DNA of 64,000 bases from JAOUEA01 sp963797635 (GTDB taxonomy: Bacteria; Actinomycetota; UBA4738; HRBIN12). The position numbers and the translations under genes are program-made. Positions 9,132 to 18,944 of the stretch are shown piece after piece. The first letter of the stretch is position 1; every line of letters begins with the position of its first letter. The stretch spans positions 5,640 to 69,639 of the forward strand of contig CAWCPZ010000013.1 in the NCBI GenBank assembly GCA_963797635.1. Reading direction: 5' to 3'. The notes under the pieces are model-generated. The model had not been told where the DNA came from. It searched no databases and saw nothing but the letters and a program-made list of their open reading frames with translations.

Positions 9132-10450
9132 CTAGCCGGAGGCGCGCAGATCGAAGGCGTGCACCGTCCCGGCATCGTCACCCGCGTAGACCACACCGGC
9201 GCCCGATGCCGGCACGGCGCGGGTCGGGCTTCCGAGCGAGGTCGTGGCCGCTTCGTCGCACGTGGTCACGTTCGAGGGGTCGCAGCCGGTGCCGATCGCG
9301 AACAGGCGGCCGTCCTCGGACGCGACGAACACGAAGCCCTCTTCGATCACCGGCCTGCCCAGGCCTTCGGCTCCGAGGTCGAACGACCGCAGGGGCCCGC
9401 ACGTGGGGTTCGGACACGTGGCGGGGAACAACCAGAGCGTGCCGTCGTCGCCCGCGATCGCCACCTGTCCCGAACCGACGCCCGGCGGGGCCGGCGACCC
9501 TTCCGCGAACGCACCGCCCGGCACGAACGTCCCGGTCCAGGTGGGGTGACACGCGCCCTGGCACGAGAGCGGGAACGCCAGCAGCGATCCATGCGCCACC
9601 ACGTAGGCGGTGTCGCCCTCGATCGTGACCCCGGTTGCCGGTCCGTCGGTGTCGCCGGTCCAGAGCGGTTCGCACCCTTCCGTGCACACCGCGGGGAACG
9701 CCGAGACGCCGCCTTCGACCGAGTCGGATGCCACCACCACGACGCCGCCGCCCACCGCGGGGGCATCGCCCGTCGGGGCGTCCGGGAGCGGCGCCGTCCA
9801 CGCCGGCAGGCAGGTCCGGTCGGCGCTGCCGCACGCTGCACGGGAAGGCGTACAGGCGGTCGGAGGTGACGTAGACGAAGTCATCGTTGACGCCGGGCCG
9901 GGATACACGACCCTTCCCGGCGACGCCCACCCATCGGGGCGGGCATCCGTTGGCGTCGCACGTCGCCGGGAAGGCGTACACCTGGCCAGACGACGAGCCG
10001 GCGTACACGGAATCGCCGGAGACCACGGGCGCCGAGATCGGTCCGTCGGGCACGACGCTCAGCCACGACGGGCGGCACGGTTCGCCGTCGCCGTCGCACG
10101 GGATGTCGAACACGGTCAGCCCTTGCGCGCTGCTGGCGTACAGGCGATCGGCCTCGAAGGCCACGCCGACGACCCTGCCCTGTCCCAGATCGGCCGACCA
10201 GGTCGGGGTCAGACCGGTCAACGCCGACGGGTCGACCCCCGGTTCCTCGTGCCGGCTGAACGCGCGGATCGAACCGCCCACGACCGCCAGGACCACGATC
10301 ACGGCGAGGAGGGCGAGGACCATGCGCACCACGGTTCGTCGGTGCGGGTGCACGAGACGTCGCAGACGGTTCCGGAGCCCCGGACGCCGTGCTCGGTGGC
10401 GATTCGGTGGTCACATCGGTGGCCGGCTCCTGGATGTCGTCGTCGTGCAC
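9132..10450 (-). CDS. Membrane-anchored PQQ-type beta-propeller with Cys pairs (two frameshifts)
   Basis: Repeat protein of about 438 residues. A disordered N-terminus is followed by a single membrane anchor (VLALLAVIVVLAVVGGSI) and then about seven propeller blades facing outside. Almost every blade carries a F-P-x-x-C ... C-x-P-x-W element, for example FPATCDANGCPPRW, FPAVCTEGCEPLW and FPLSCQGACHPTW. The paired Cys could form one disulfide per blade. The frame slips near 10385 (between the tail and the anchor) and near 9845. If the first slip is real, translation may instead begin near 10353. Blade motifs such as VVVVASDSVEGGVSAFP resemble BamB/PQQ enzymes, but cofactor residues are not evident. 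Confidence 0.75.
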
Positions 10451-10511
10451 GCGCTCATGGTGTCAGACCCCCCGGCTAGCTTGCGAGGGACCACTTCCCC
10501 AGGAGGACATC

Positions 10512-11538
10512 GTGAACGCACAGATCGTCATCGCCGTGGTGGCGCTCGCCGTGGGCGCTGCGGCGGGTGCCGCCCTGATGCTCACGCGGCGCACCGCCCT
10601 TCCGACCGATCCTGGCGCCGCCTCCCGGCTCGAGTCGCGACTCGAGGTCCAGTCCGCCGAACTCCGCCGCCTCGCCGACGCGGCCGCCACCCGCGACCTC
10701 GCCGGGGAGCAGCTCCGTTCCGGTCTCGATGGCGCCCGTCGCGCGCTCGACGAGCTCACCGTGCGCGAGCAGGAACGCCGAACGGTCGACGCCGAGCACC
10801 GTGACGTGATCCGCCGGCTCGCCACCGTGCTCGCCGGCGGCGCGGCGAAGGGCCGGGCGGGGGAGAACGTCCTGCGCGAACACCTGGCCCAGCTGCCTCC
10901 CGGCATGCTGGTCACCGATTTCCGGGTGGGCGGCAAGGTGGTCGAGTTCGGGCTGTTGCTGCCCGACGGCCGGCGGCTGCCGATCGACTCCAAGTGGACC
11001 GCGCTCGCAGAACTCGAGGCGCTGGCCGCCGCCAAGGATCCCGGCCAGGTCGACGCCTGCGCCCGGGCGCTCGAGAAGGCCGTCGCGGGCCGGGCCCGCG
11101 AGGTGGCCCAGTACCTCGACCCGGCGGTCACCGCGCCGGTGGCGGTGGCGGCCATCCCCGACGCCGCCTACGTCGGTGCTGCGCCGCGCCCACGCCGAGG
11201 CCTACGCCAAGGGCGTCGTGATCGTGCCGTATTCCTCGGCGCTGCCGATCGTGCTGTTCCTCTACTCGTTGGTGCAGCGCTTCGGCGATGCCGCCGACGT
11301 GCAGTCGAGCCTGGCCGAGGTGGGCTCGGTGCTCGACGTCCTCGAGACCGTGGTGGAGAACCGGTTCGCCCGCGCCGGCACGATGATCACGAACGGCGCC
11401 GACGAGTTCCGCTCGCAGCTGGGCAAGGCGCGCGGTTCCATCGCACGCGCTCGTCAGGCCGGAGGGCCGCCGGTGCCCGACCCGCTCGGCCGGCCCGACG
11501 ACGACACCGACCCGGGGGTCCTCGCCGTGGTTCGCTGA
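10512..11538 (+). CDS. rmuC: RmuC-like DNA recombination protein (one frameshift)
   Basis: RmuC-family protein of about 342 residues. It has an N-terminal membrane segment (IVIAVVALAVGAAAGAALML), then a charged coiled-coil region to about residue 110, then the RmuC core: GRAGENVLREHL, VTDFRVGGKVVEFGLLLPDG, LPIDSKW, and after a +1 slip near 11175, AYAKGVVIVPYSSALPIVLF. RmuC proteins limit inversions at short repeats and carry a restriction-endonuclease-like fold; the Asp-Ser-Lys of IDSKW is part of the predicted active site. GTG start at 10512 is set by AGGAGG. It is divergent from the propeller gene. Confidence 0.83.
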
Positions 11539-11546
11539 CGCTGTGC

Positions 11547-11552
11547 CATGCT
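11547..11552 (+). promoter_or_regulatory. Possible leaderless-type -10 (CATGCT)
   Basis: CATGCT ends 6 nt before the GTG at 11559. It is a one-base variant of the TANNNT hexamer seen before many genes here, so it is weak support for this start. Confidence 0.35.
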
Positions 11553-11558
11553 GGCGGC

Positions 11559-11900
11559 GTGGACTTCCAGGAGGCGTTGTCGCGGTTGGGCTTCGCGCCC
11601 AGCGATCAGCGAGGGTTCCGCCAGGGCGACGCGAAGATGCTCGTGGCCCAGCCGAACTCGTTCTTGACCTACACGGTCTTCGCCTACGCCGACGGCACCG
11701 CGATCTTCAGTTGGGAGTTCGCCCTCGGCGAGTTCCTCTCGCGCAAGGGGATCCAGGTGGGCTCGGACGAATCGCTCAACCAGTTCATGTACCCGCGCGA
11801 GGACATCCGCGGCGGGCAGGACGGCACGTGGTTGATCGGCGCGGTCGAGCGGACCCAGGCGATGCTGGCCGATCTCCGGTTCGACCGGGCGGGGCAGTGA
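11559..11900 (+). CDS. Conserved hypothetical protein
   Basis: Soluble protein of 113 residues that I do not recognise. It has no Cys pairs, no membrane helix and no signal peptide. It reads FQEALSRLGFAPSDQRGF at the start and has a central beta-rich part (FLTYTVFAYADGTAIFSWEF). The GTG start at 11559 is chosen because a CATGCT hexamer lies 6 nt upstream and RmuC ends 20 nt before. The preserved frame and ordinary codon use argue that it is real. Confidence 0.65.
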   Translation: MDFQEALSRLGFAPSDQRGFRQGDAKMLVAQPNSFLTYTVFAYADGTAIFSWEFALGEFLSRKGIQVGSDESLNQFMYPREDIRGGQDGTWLIGAVERTQAMLADLRFDRAGQ

Positions 11901-11953
11901 CGATGGCGCGGCGTGGTCAAGCCGGGGTGCGGTCCTTGCCGATACCTGCTGCG

Positions 11954-12805
11954 ATGCGCCGAACCCTCCCCGTCATCGTGCTGCTCGTGCTCATGGGCAC
12001 CATGACGCCGGCGTCGGTGGCGTCCGCCTCGCAGGTTCGGGTGCCCGCCGCGGCACCATCGGCTCCGAAACTGCCCGATCCGGTCGACTGTCCCGGGTGC
12101 TACGCGCCGGCGCTCGAGACGTCGTGGCAGTGGCAGCTCTCCCACGCGGTCGACATCAGCATCGACGTCGAGATGTACGACATCGACGGGTTCGAGGCCA
12201 CCTCGGGGCTGATCGACGACCTGCACGCCGACGGCCGCAAGGTCGTGTGCTACATCAGCGCCGGTTCCTGGGAGAACTGGCGTCCGGACGCCGACGAGTT
12301 CCCGGACTCGGTGCTGGGCCGGTCGAACGGATGGCCGGGGGAGAAGTGGCTCGACATCCGCAAGGTGGGCATCCTCGGACCGATCATGAAGGCCCGCCTG
12401 GACATGTGCGACGCCAAGGGCTTCGACGCCGTGGAGTTCGACAACGTCGACGGCTATCAGAACCACACGGGATTCAAGCTCACGGGAGCCGATCAGCTGA
12501 AGTACGACGTGTTCCTGGCCAACCAGGCGCACCACCGCGGCATGAGCGCCGTGCTGAAGAACGACCTGGGCCAGATCACCAAGCTCCTGCCCTACTTCGA
12601 CTTCGCGCTCAACGAGCAGTGCCACCAGTACCACGAGTGCAACCGCCTCGATCCGTTCGTCGAGGCCGGCAAGGCGGTGTTCGGCGTCGAGTACAAGCTC
12701 GCGAAGTCCGAGTTCTGCCCCCAGGCGAACGCGCACAACTTCAACTTCCTGAAGAAGAAGCTGAACCTGGGCGTGTGGCGCTCGCCCTGCCGCCGGCCCG
12801 CCTGA
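11954..12805 (+). CDS. Secreted GH114-family (endo-alpha-1,4-polygalactosaminidase-like) protein
   Basis: Exported TIM-barrel protein of 283 residues. A signal peptide covers about residues 1-27 (RRTLPVIVLLVLMGTMTPAS). The family's landmarks follow: WQWQLSHAVDISIDVEMYDI, GRKVVCYISAGSWENWRPD, EKWLDIRK, GFDAVEFDNVDGY (acidic catalytic-type residues) and FALNEQCHQY. GH114 proteins cleave galactosaminogalactan-type or related polysaccharides, and bacterial members may act on envelope glycans. An upstream in-frame ATG at 11903 would add 17 residues before the signal; I prefer 11954 because the signal peptide then starts normally. Confidence 0.85.
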   Translation: MRRTLPVIVLLVLMGTMTPASVASASQVRVPAAAPSAPKLPDPVDCPGCYAPALETSWQWQLSHAVDISIDVEMYDIDGFEATSGLIDDLHADGRKVVCYISAGSWENWRPDADEFPDSVLGRSNGWPGEKWLDIRKVGILGPIMKARLDMCDAKGFDAVEFDNVDGYQNHTGFKLTGADQLKYDVFLANQAHHRGMSAVLKNDLGQITKLLPYFDFALNEQCHQYHECNRLDPFVEAGKAVFGVEYKLAKSEFCPQANAHNFNFLKKKLNLGVWRSPCRRPA

Positions 12806-12825
12806 CCTGGGCATCTGCCCGCCGG

Positions 12826-12860
12826 TTGTCATCGATACCCGGACTTCGCATACTTATGCG
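12826..12860 (+). promoter_or_regulatory. argC promoter with ARG-box-like dyad, leaderless geometry
   Basis: TTGTCA (12826-12831), a 17-nt spacer and CATACT (12849-12854) make a good sigma70-like promoter. A perfect dyad CGCATA-CT-TATGCG occupies 12847-12860 and covers the -10. Transcription would start at or just before the argC ATG (12863), so there is no room for a ribosome site. The GCATA...TATGC core fits what is known of actinobacterial ArgR sites, and argR lies in this operon. ArgR binding is inferred. Confidence 0.7.
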
Positions 12861-12862
12861 TC

Positions 12863-13931
12863 ATGGGGCAGACGGAACTCGACGGGACGCTGCGCGTCGC
12901 GGTGCTCGGCGCGTCCGGGCTACGCGGGCGGGGAGCTCATCCGCCTGCTCGCGGCCCACTCCCGCGCGCGCGTGACCTTCCTGGGCGCGCGGGGGTCCGT
13001 CGGACAGACGCTCGCTCAGGCGCACCCGCATCTGCGCTCGCTGGCGATCGCCGACGAGGAGCTGAAGGCGATCGACGCGGCGGCCGTCGCGGACGCCGCC
13101 GACCTGGCGTTCTGCTCGCTGCCCAACGGCACGAGCAGCACGATCGTGCCCGGCCTGCTCGAGGCCGGCGTGCGCGTGATCGATCTCGCCGGTGACTTCC
13201 GGCTGCCGGCCGCCGACTATCCCGGCTGGTACGGGTTCGACCATCCGGCGGCCGATTGGCTGGACAAGGCGGTCTACGGGTTGCCGGAGCTGTTCGGCGA
13301 TCGCGTGGGTGGCGCGCAGCTGGTCGCGAACCCGGGCTGCTACCCGACGCCGGTGATCCTGGGGATGGCGCCGTTGGTGTCGGCCGGGCTGGTCGAGCCC
13401 ACGACGATCCGCGTGGACGGCAAGACCGGGCTGTCGGGGGCGGGACGGGCGGCCAGCGAGGCGTCGCTGTTCACCGCCACCGAGGACAGCGTGCGCCCGT
13501 ATCGGGTGCCGGGCCACCAGCACACCCCCGAGATGGAGCGCGGCATCGAGATGGCGACGGGCGTGGCGCCCTCGGTGCTGTTCGTGCCGCACCTGGTGCC
13601 CACCGTCCGCGGCGTGCTCACGACGTGCTACGCGACCCTCGCCGACGGTGTCACCACCGACGCGCTGGTGGGTGCGCTCGCCGCCGCGTATGCGGGCGCG
13701 CCGTTCGTGCGGGTGCTGCCGGCCGGCGAGATGGTCGACTCGAAGCGCACGCGCGGCACGAACGTCGTGGAGCTCCAGGCGCTGGCGGATGCGCGGACCG
13801 GCACGGCCGTGGTGGTGGGCGCCGTCGACAACCTGGTGAAGGGCGCCGCCGGTCAGGCGATCCAGAACATGAACCTGGTGTGCGGCTTCGACGAGACCCT
13901 CGGCCTGCCGTCCCTGGCGGTCTACCCATGA
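12863..13931 (+). CDS. argC: N-acetyl-gamma-glutamyl-phosphate reductase (one frameshift)
   Basis: Third step of arginine synthesis: NADPH-dependent reduction of N-acetylglutamyl phosphate. After a +1 slip near 12917 (TCCGGGCTAC where TCCGGCTAC would give the expected SGYAGGEL), the whole enzyme is present, about 355 residues. The catalytic Cys is in VANPGCYPTPVIL, and other landmarks are FCSLPNGTSS, VIDLAGDFRL and GHQHTPEME. It is the first gene of the arg operon, and its stop overlaps argJ by 4 nt (ATGA). Confidence 0.9.
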
Positions 13932-15125
13932 GCGTGACCTTCGCGCGCGGCTTCACCGCCTCGGGGGTGACGGCCGGGTTCAAGGCGAGCGGTCTGCCCG
14001 ACCTCGGGCTCCTGCTCGGTGAGCTGGGCACCACCGCGGCCGGCCTCTTCACCACGAACCGGGTGGAGGCGGCGCCCGTGGCGCTGGCCAGGCATCACCT
14101 GGCGAGCGGTTCGGCGCGCGCGGTGCTGGTCAACAGCGGCCAGGCCAACGCCGCGACGGGCGAGCGCGGCAGCGAGGACGCGTTCGTGGCCACCGCTGGC
14201 GCGGCCGCCGTGCTGGGCGTGCGCGTCACCGACGTCGTGCCGTGTTCGACCGGCGTGATCGGCGAGCCGATCCACATGGACGCGCTCATCGCCGCGCTGC
14301 CCGCCGCCGCCGCGGCGCTCGACGACGACGGCGGCGACGGCGTTCGCGCACGCGATCATGACCACCGACACGGTGGACAAGCAGGCGACGCGCGTGGCCG
14401 GCGACCACCGGCTGGGCGGGTGCGCGAAGGGCGTCGGCATGATCGCGCCGAACCTGGCCACGATGCTCGCGTTCATCACCACCGATGCGGCCGTGGCGCC
14501 GGGCGATCTCCAGCGTCTCGCCGACGAACAGCTGAAGCCGCGGTTCAACGCGTTCACGGTGGACGGCTGCACCTCGACGAACGACACCGTGCTGCTGCTC
14601 GCGAGCGGGGCCGCGGGCGGGGAGCCGGTCACCCCGGACTCCCGGACCTGGGACGCGCTCGCCGGCGCCCTGGGCGACCTCGCGGATGACCTCGTCGCCC
14701 AGCTGATCGCCGACGGCGAGGGCGTCACCCACGTCCTGGTGGTCGATGTGCGTGGCGCCGCGGACGAGGGCGACGCTCGCGCGATCGCCAGGACGGTCGC
14801 GGATTCACCGCTCGTGAAGACCGCCGTGTTCGGCGGGGACCCGAACCCGGGCCGCGTGCTGCAGGCGGCGGGCGCGGCGGGCGTCGCGATCGACCCCGCG
14901 CGGATCGACGTCGCGTTCGGCGACGTCACGGTGGCGAGCGGCGGCGTCATCCCGCCCGCCTACTTCGAACCCGCCTCGGCGCTGGCCGAGGATGCCCGCA
15001 CGCAGATGAAGGATCCCGAGATCGTGCTCACCGTTCGGGTGGGTGACGGACCTGCGAACGCGCGGATCTTCGGCTGCGACCTGTCCTACGACTACGTCCG
15101 GATCAACGGGGAGTACACGACGTGA
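13928..15125 (+). CDS. argJ: Bifunctional ornithine acetyltransferase/N-acetylglutamate synthase (one frameshift)
   Basis: Links the first and fifth steps of the cyclic arginine pathway by moving acetyl from acetylornithine to glutamate. The self-cleavage site is visible as PNLATMLAFITTD (cleavage before the Thr of TML). Other landmarks are VNSGQANAATG, VVPCSTGVIGEP and TTDTVDKQA. The frame slips +1 near 14336 in GACGGCG, directly before AFAHAIMTTD. About 399 residues in total. The C-terminus reads CDLSYDYVRINGEYTT, normal for the family. Its stop overlaps argB. Confidence 0.92.
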
Positions 15126-16090
15126 TGGCCGACGACGCTCAGACGACAGGCCAGATCGCAGGGCAGATGCCCGGCAAGCCGTTCGATCTGCCGCCACAGA
15201 TCCGCGAACGCACCGTGGCGAAGGCCCGCACGCTGCTCGAGGCGCTGCCGTTCATGCGCGAGCACCACGGCAAGGTGATCGTCGTGAAATACGGCGGTGC
15301 GGCCATGGACACCGTCGGCCTGGCCGCCTCCTTCGCCGAGGACGTCGCCCTGTTGCAGAGCGCCGGGATCACGGCGGTCGTCGTGCACGGGGGTGGCCCG
15401 CAGGTGACCCAGGTGTCCGAGCGCCTCGGGATCGAGACCACGTTCGTCGACGGGATACGCGTCACCGACGCCGAGACGCTCGACGTCGCCACGATGGTCC
15501 TGGCCGGCAAGCTCAACACCGACGTGGTGGCCTCGCTCGTCACCGGCGGCGTGCCTGCCGTCGGCCTGTCCGGGGTGGACGGCGGGTTGCTGCTGGCTCG
15601 CAAACAGAGCGCGCCGGACCTCGGGTTCGTGGGCGAGGTGATCCACGTCAACGCCGCCGTGCTGCGCACCCTCACCGCCCAGCGGTTCGTGCCGGTGGTG
15701 GCGAGCATCGCGGTCGACGAGACCACCGGACAGGCCTACAACGTGAACGCCGACGTGGTGGCGAGCGAACTCGCGATCGCGCTCGGCGCCGAGAAGCTGG
15801 TCTTCATCAACGACGTGCCGGGCCTGATCGGGCCCACGGGCGACCTGCTGAGCGAGCTGTCGGCGGCGCAGACGCTCGAGCTGCTGTCGCAACCGGCCGT
15901 GGTGGGCGGCGGCATGATCCCCAAGCTCGAGAGCGCGGTGCGCGCCCTGCGCGCCGGGGTGCGACGGGCCCATCTGGTGGACGGCCGGGTCGAGCACTCG
16001 TTGGTGCTGGAGCTGTTCACGCCGGAGGGCGTCGGCACGATGATCGTGCCCGACGCCGAGCCAGACGCCGAGGACGAGGTGGCGCCGTGA
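15122..16090 (+). CDS. argB: Acetylglutamate kinase
   Basis: Phosphorylates N-acetylglutamate and is the usual arginine-feedback step. Intact, 322 residues. The amino-acid-kinase motifs are VIVVKYGGAAMD (ATP phosphates), VVVHGGGPQVTQ and the later KLVFINDVPGLIG, with VVGGGMIPKL near the end. An N-terminal extension of about 45 residues before the kinase core contains FMREHHGKVIVV; in arginine-sensitive kinases an N-terminal helix sits here. The start could be GTG at 15122 (GTGA overlap with argJ) or ATG at 15125; the GTGA style is used by argD and argH too. Confidence 0.93.
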   Translation: MMADDAQTTGQIAGQMPGKPFDLPPQIRERTVAKARTLLEALPFMREHHGKVIVVKYGGAAMDTVGLAASFAEDVALLQSAGITAVVVHGGGPQVTQVSERLGIETTFVDGIRVTDAETLDVATMVLAGKLNTDVVASLVTGGVPAVGLSGVDGGLLLARKQSAPDLGFVGEVIHVNAAVLRTLTAQRFVPVVASIAVDETTGQAYNVNADVVASELAIALGAEKLVFINDVPGLIGPTGDLLSELSAAQTLELLSQPAVVGGGMIPKLESAVRALRAGVRRAHLVDGRVEHSLVLELFTPEGVGTMIVPDAEPDAEDEVAP

Positions 16091-17274
16091 CGCTGCACGA
16101 ACCCGCCGTGATGCCCACGTACGGGCGGTTCCCGCTGACCCTGGTGCGCGGTGCCGGCACCCGCGTGTGGGACGACTCGGGCAGGGAGTTCCTCGACGTG
16201 GCGGGCGCGCTCGGCGTCACGGCCATCGGCCACTCGCATCCCGCGTGGGTCGAGGCGATCACGACGCAGGCGGCCACCCTCGACATGGTGAGCAACCTGT
16301 ACGCCACCGAACCGCAGGCGCGGCTGGCGGATCGGCTGGCCGCGCTGCTGCCCATCCCCGACGCCCAGGTGTTCTTCGCCAACTCGGGGGCCGAGGCGAA
16401 CGAAGCCGCGATCAAGCTCGCGCGCAAGCACGGGCTCGCGAGCGGCCGTCCCACGATCGTCGCGCTCGAGGGGTCCTTCCACGGGCGCACGGTGGCGGCG
16501 TTGGCCGCGACCGGGCAGCCCGCGAAGCGCGAGCCGTTCGAGCCGCTGGTGGACTGGTTCCGGTTCGTCCCGCCCGGCGATCTGGGCGCGCTCGAAGCCG
16601 CGATGACGCCCGATGTCGGCGCGGTCCTCCTCGAGCCCGTGATGGGCGAGGGGGGCGTGCTGCCGTTGCCGGACGACTACCTGCGCGGGGTGCGTGCGGC
16701 GTGTGACGACCGTGGGGTCGTGCTGATCGCCGACGAGGTCCAGTCGGGGATGGGGCGTTGCGGCGACTGGCTCGCGATCTCGCGCTCGGGCGTCGTGCCC
16801 GACGTGGTGACCCTGGCCAAGGCGCTGGGCGGCGGTCTGCCGATCGGTGCCCTCGTGGCGCGCGCCGATCTCGCGTTCGGTCCCGGCGAGCACGCCTCGA
16901 CGTTCGGCGGCGGTCCGATCGTCTGCTCGGGAGCGCTCGCGGTGCTCGACGTGATCGAGACCGAAGGGCTGCTGGCTCGCGCGGACGCGATCGGCGACCT
17001 CCTGTCGCGCACGGTGCGTGAGGCCGCGGACGACACCCTGGTTGCCGACCTGCGCGGCCGCGGCTGCCTGTGGGGCATCCAGCTCGACCGGCCGATCGCG
17101 CACGAGGTGGCGCTCGCGATGCTGGACGCCGGCGTCCTGGTCAGCATCGCCGGACCCGACGTGGTGCGGATGTCGCCCCCGCTGGTCGCGACCGATGACG
17201 AGATCCTTCACGCGGTCGCGACGTTCATCGATGCCCTTCGCCGCGTGGCCCAGACGCAGGGGAGTCCGGTATGA
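16087..17274 (+). CDS. argD: Acetylornithine aminotransferase
   Basis: PLP-dependent class III transaminase making N-acetylornithine from the semialdehyde and glutamate. Intact, 395 residues. The PLP lysine is in VTLAKALGGGLPIGAL (about residue 244), the PLP Asp in VLIADEVQSGMGR, and the phosphate-binding loop in FFANSGAEANEAAIKLAR. The GTG start overlaps the argB stop (GTGA) and its own stop overlaps argR (ATGA), so the operon is translationally coupled. In many actinobacteria argF would come next; here it does not. Confidence 0.93.
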   Translation: MTLHEPAVMPTYGRFPLTLVRGAGTRVWDDSGREFLDVAGALGVTAIGHSHPAWVEAITTQAATLDMVSNLYATEPQARLADRLAALLPIPDAQVFFANSGAEANEAAIKLARKHGLASGRPTIVALEGSFHGRTVAALAATGQPAKREPFEPLVDWFRFVPPGDLGALEAAMTPDVGAVLLEPVMGEGGVLPLPDDYLRGVRAACDDRGVVLIADEVQSGMGRCGDWLAISRSGVVPDVVTLAKALGGGLPIGALVARADLAFGPGEHASTFGGGPIVCSGALAVLDVIETEGLLARADAIGDLLSRTVREAADDTLVADLRGRGCLWGIQLDRPIAHEVALAMLDAGVLVSIAGPDVVRMSPPLVATDDEILHAVATFIDALRRVAQTQGSPV

Positions 17275-17747
17275 GCCGCAACAACGCCGCCGTGAAGTCC
17301 AAGCGCCAGCAGGCGATCATCGGCCTGGTCTCGCGTGAGCGGCTGGGCTCCCAGGAGGAGATCCGCGCCCGCCTCGCCTACCTGGGCATCGACGCCACGC
17401 AGTCGACGATCAGTCGCGACGTCGAGGAACTCGGTCTGGCCCGCGTCCACGATCACGACGGCCTGCGCTACGTCGCCGGCGGCGAGGCTGGCTCCTACGG
17501 GCCGATGGCGCTGCTGCGTCACCTGCTCGATGAGTTCGCCCTCTCCTTCGTGGCGAGCGACGCCGGGCTGATCGTCCGAACCTCGCCCGGCGCGGCGGCG
17601 GCGCTCGCCGAGGGGATCGACCGTGCCGGGCTCCACGGCATCGCGGGCACGATCGCCGGTGACAACACGATCCTGATCCTCGGCCTCGAGGGCGTGACGG
17701 CCTCGCAGATCGAACGATCGCTCACCCAGATCATGGAGGCATCCTGA
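17271..17747 (+). CDS. argR: Arginine repressor
   Basis: ArgR/AhrC family repressor of 158 residues that senses arginine and binds ARG boxes. The winged-helix N-terminus has the recognition helix TQSTISRDVEELGLARV (about residues 43-60). The C-terminal hexamerisation and arginine-binding domain has GIAGTIAGDNTILILGL, matching the family's GTIAGDDTIL pattern with Asn in place of the second Asp. A likely target is the dyad before argC. It sits where actinobacterial operons carry it, between the argD and argG ends. Confidence 0.93.
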   Translation: MSRNNAAVKSKRQQAIIGLVSRERLGSQEEIRARLAYLGIDATQSTISRDVEELGLARVHDHDGLRYVAGGEAGSYGPMALLRHLLDEFALSFVASDAGLIVRTSPGAAAALAEGIDRAGLHGIAGTIAGDNTILILGLEGVTASQIERSLTQIMEAS

Positions 17748-18944
17748 TGGAGAAGGCGGTACTGGCGTACAGCGGAGGGCTCGACACCTCGGTCACGATC
17801 CGGTGGCTGAGCGACCAGGGCTACGAGGTGCACGCGGTGGCGGTCGACGTCGGCCAGCGCGAGGACTTCGGCGAGATCGTGGAGCGCGGCGAGCAGGCGG
17901 GCGCCGCGAGCGTCCGGGTGGTGGATGCCGTCGATCGCTACGCCGCCGAGTTCCTGTCGCCGGCGATCAAGGCGAACGGGCTCTACGAGGGGAAGTACCC
18001 GATGGTGAGCGGCCTCGCGCAGGCCGTGCATCGTCGAGGAGGTCGTGACGGTCGCGCGCGAGATCGACGCGTCCACGGTGGCGCACGGCTGCACCGGCAA
18101 GGGGAACGACCAGGTGCGCTTCGAGGTCGGGTTCGGCGTGCTGGCTCCGGACCTGCAGGTGCTGGCGCCGATCCGCGACGCCGACATCCCGCGCGAGAAG
18201 GCGATCGGTCTCGCCGCCGAGTGGGGCATCCCGATCGCGAGCCTGGTGAAGACCTATTCGGTCGACGAGAACCTGTGGGGCCGCACCGCCGAATGCGGTC
18301 CGCTGGAGGACCCGTGGGTGGCGCCGCCCGAAGACGCGTTCGAACGCACGGCCGCGCCGCCGGACCGGCCCACCGAGCCCACGGAGGTCGTCGTGGCCTT
18401 CGACCGCGGGTTGCCGGTGGCGCTCGACGGCGAGGCGGCCACGCTGCCCGAGATCATCCGCGCGCTCGACGCGCTGGGCGGCGGGTACTACGGGTTCGGG
18501 CGGGTCGACATGATCGAGAACCGGCGGGTGGGGATCAAGAGCCGCGAGCTGTACGAGGTGGCGGGCGCGCTGGCGATCATCCACGCGCACCAGGCGCTGG
18601 AGGACCTCACGATGGAGCGCGACCTCGCTCACCACAAGCCGTTGATGGAGCAGCGCTGGGCCGACCTCGTCTACGACGGCCAGTGGTTCAGCCCACTGCG
18701 CCAGGCCATCGACGCCTACGTGGACGCCACCCAGTCGCATGTGAGCGGCGAGGTTCGTCTGCGGTTCGAACCGGGGTCGTGCACCGTCGTGGGACGGCGC
18801 AGCCCGCACTCGCTCTACGACCTGTCGCTGGCGACCTACGGCAGCGGCGACGCCTTCGATCAGTCGGACGCCGCCGGGTTCGTGCGGCTGTACGGCCTGG
18901 GGCTCAAGACGTGGTCGGCGACGCAGGGGGAGCGCGGCGCGTGA
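17747..18944 (+). CDS. argG: Argininosuccinate synthase (one frameshift)
   Basis: Joins citrulline and aspartate using ATP. The P-loop-like motif is AYSGGLDTSVTIRWL at the N-terminus. After a one-base slip near 18028 the protein continues with STVAHGCTGKGNDQVRFEV, then IPIASLVKTYSVDENLWGR and GRVDMIENRRVGIKSRE, all strongly conserved. About 398 residues. ATG overlaps the argR stop (TGATG). Its own stop overlaps argH (GTGA). Confidence 0.93.
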
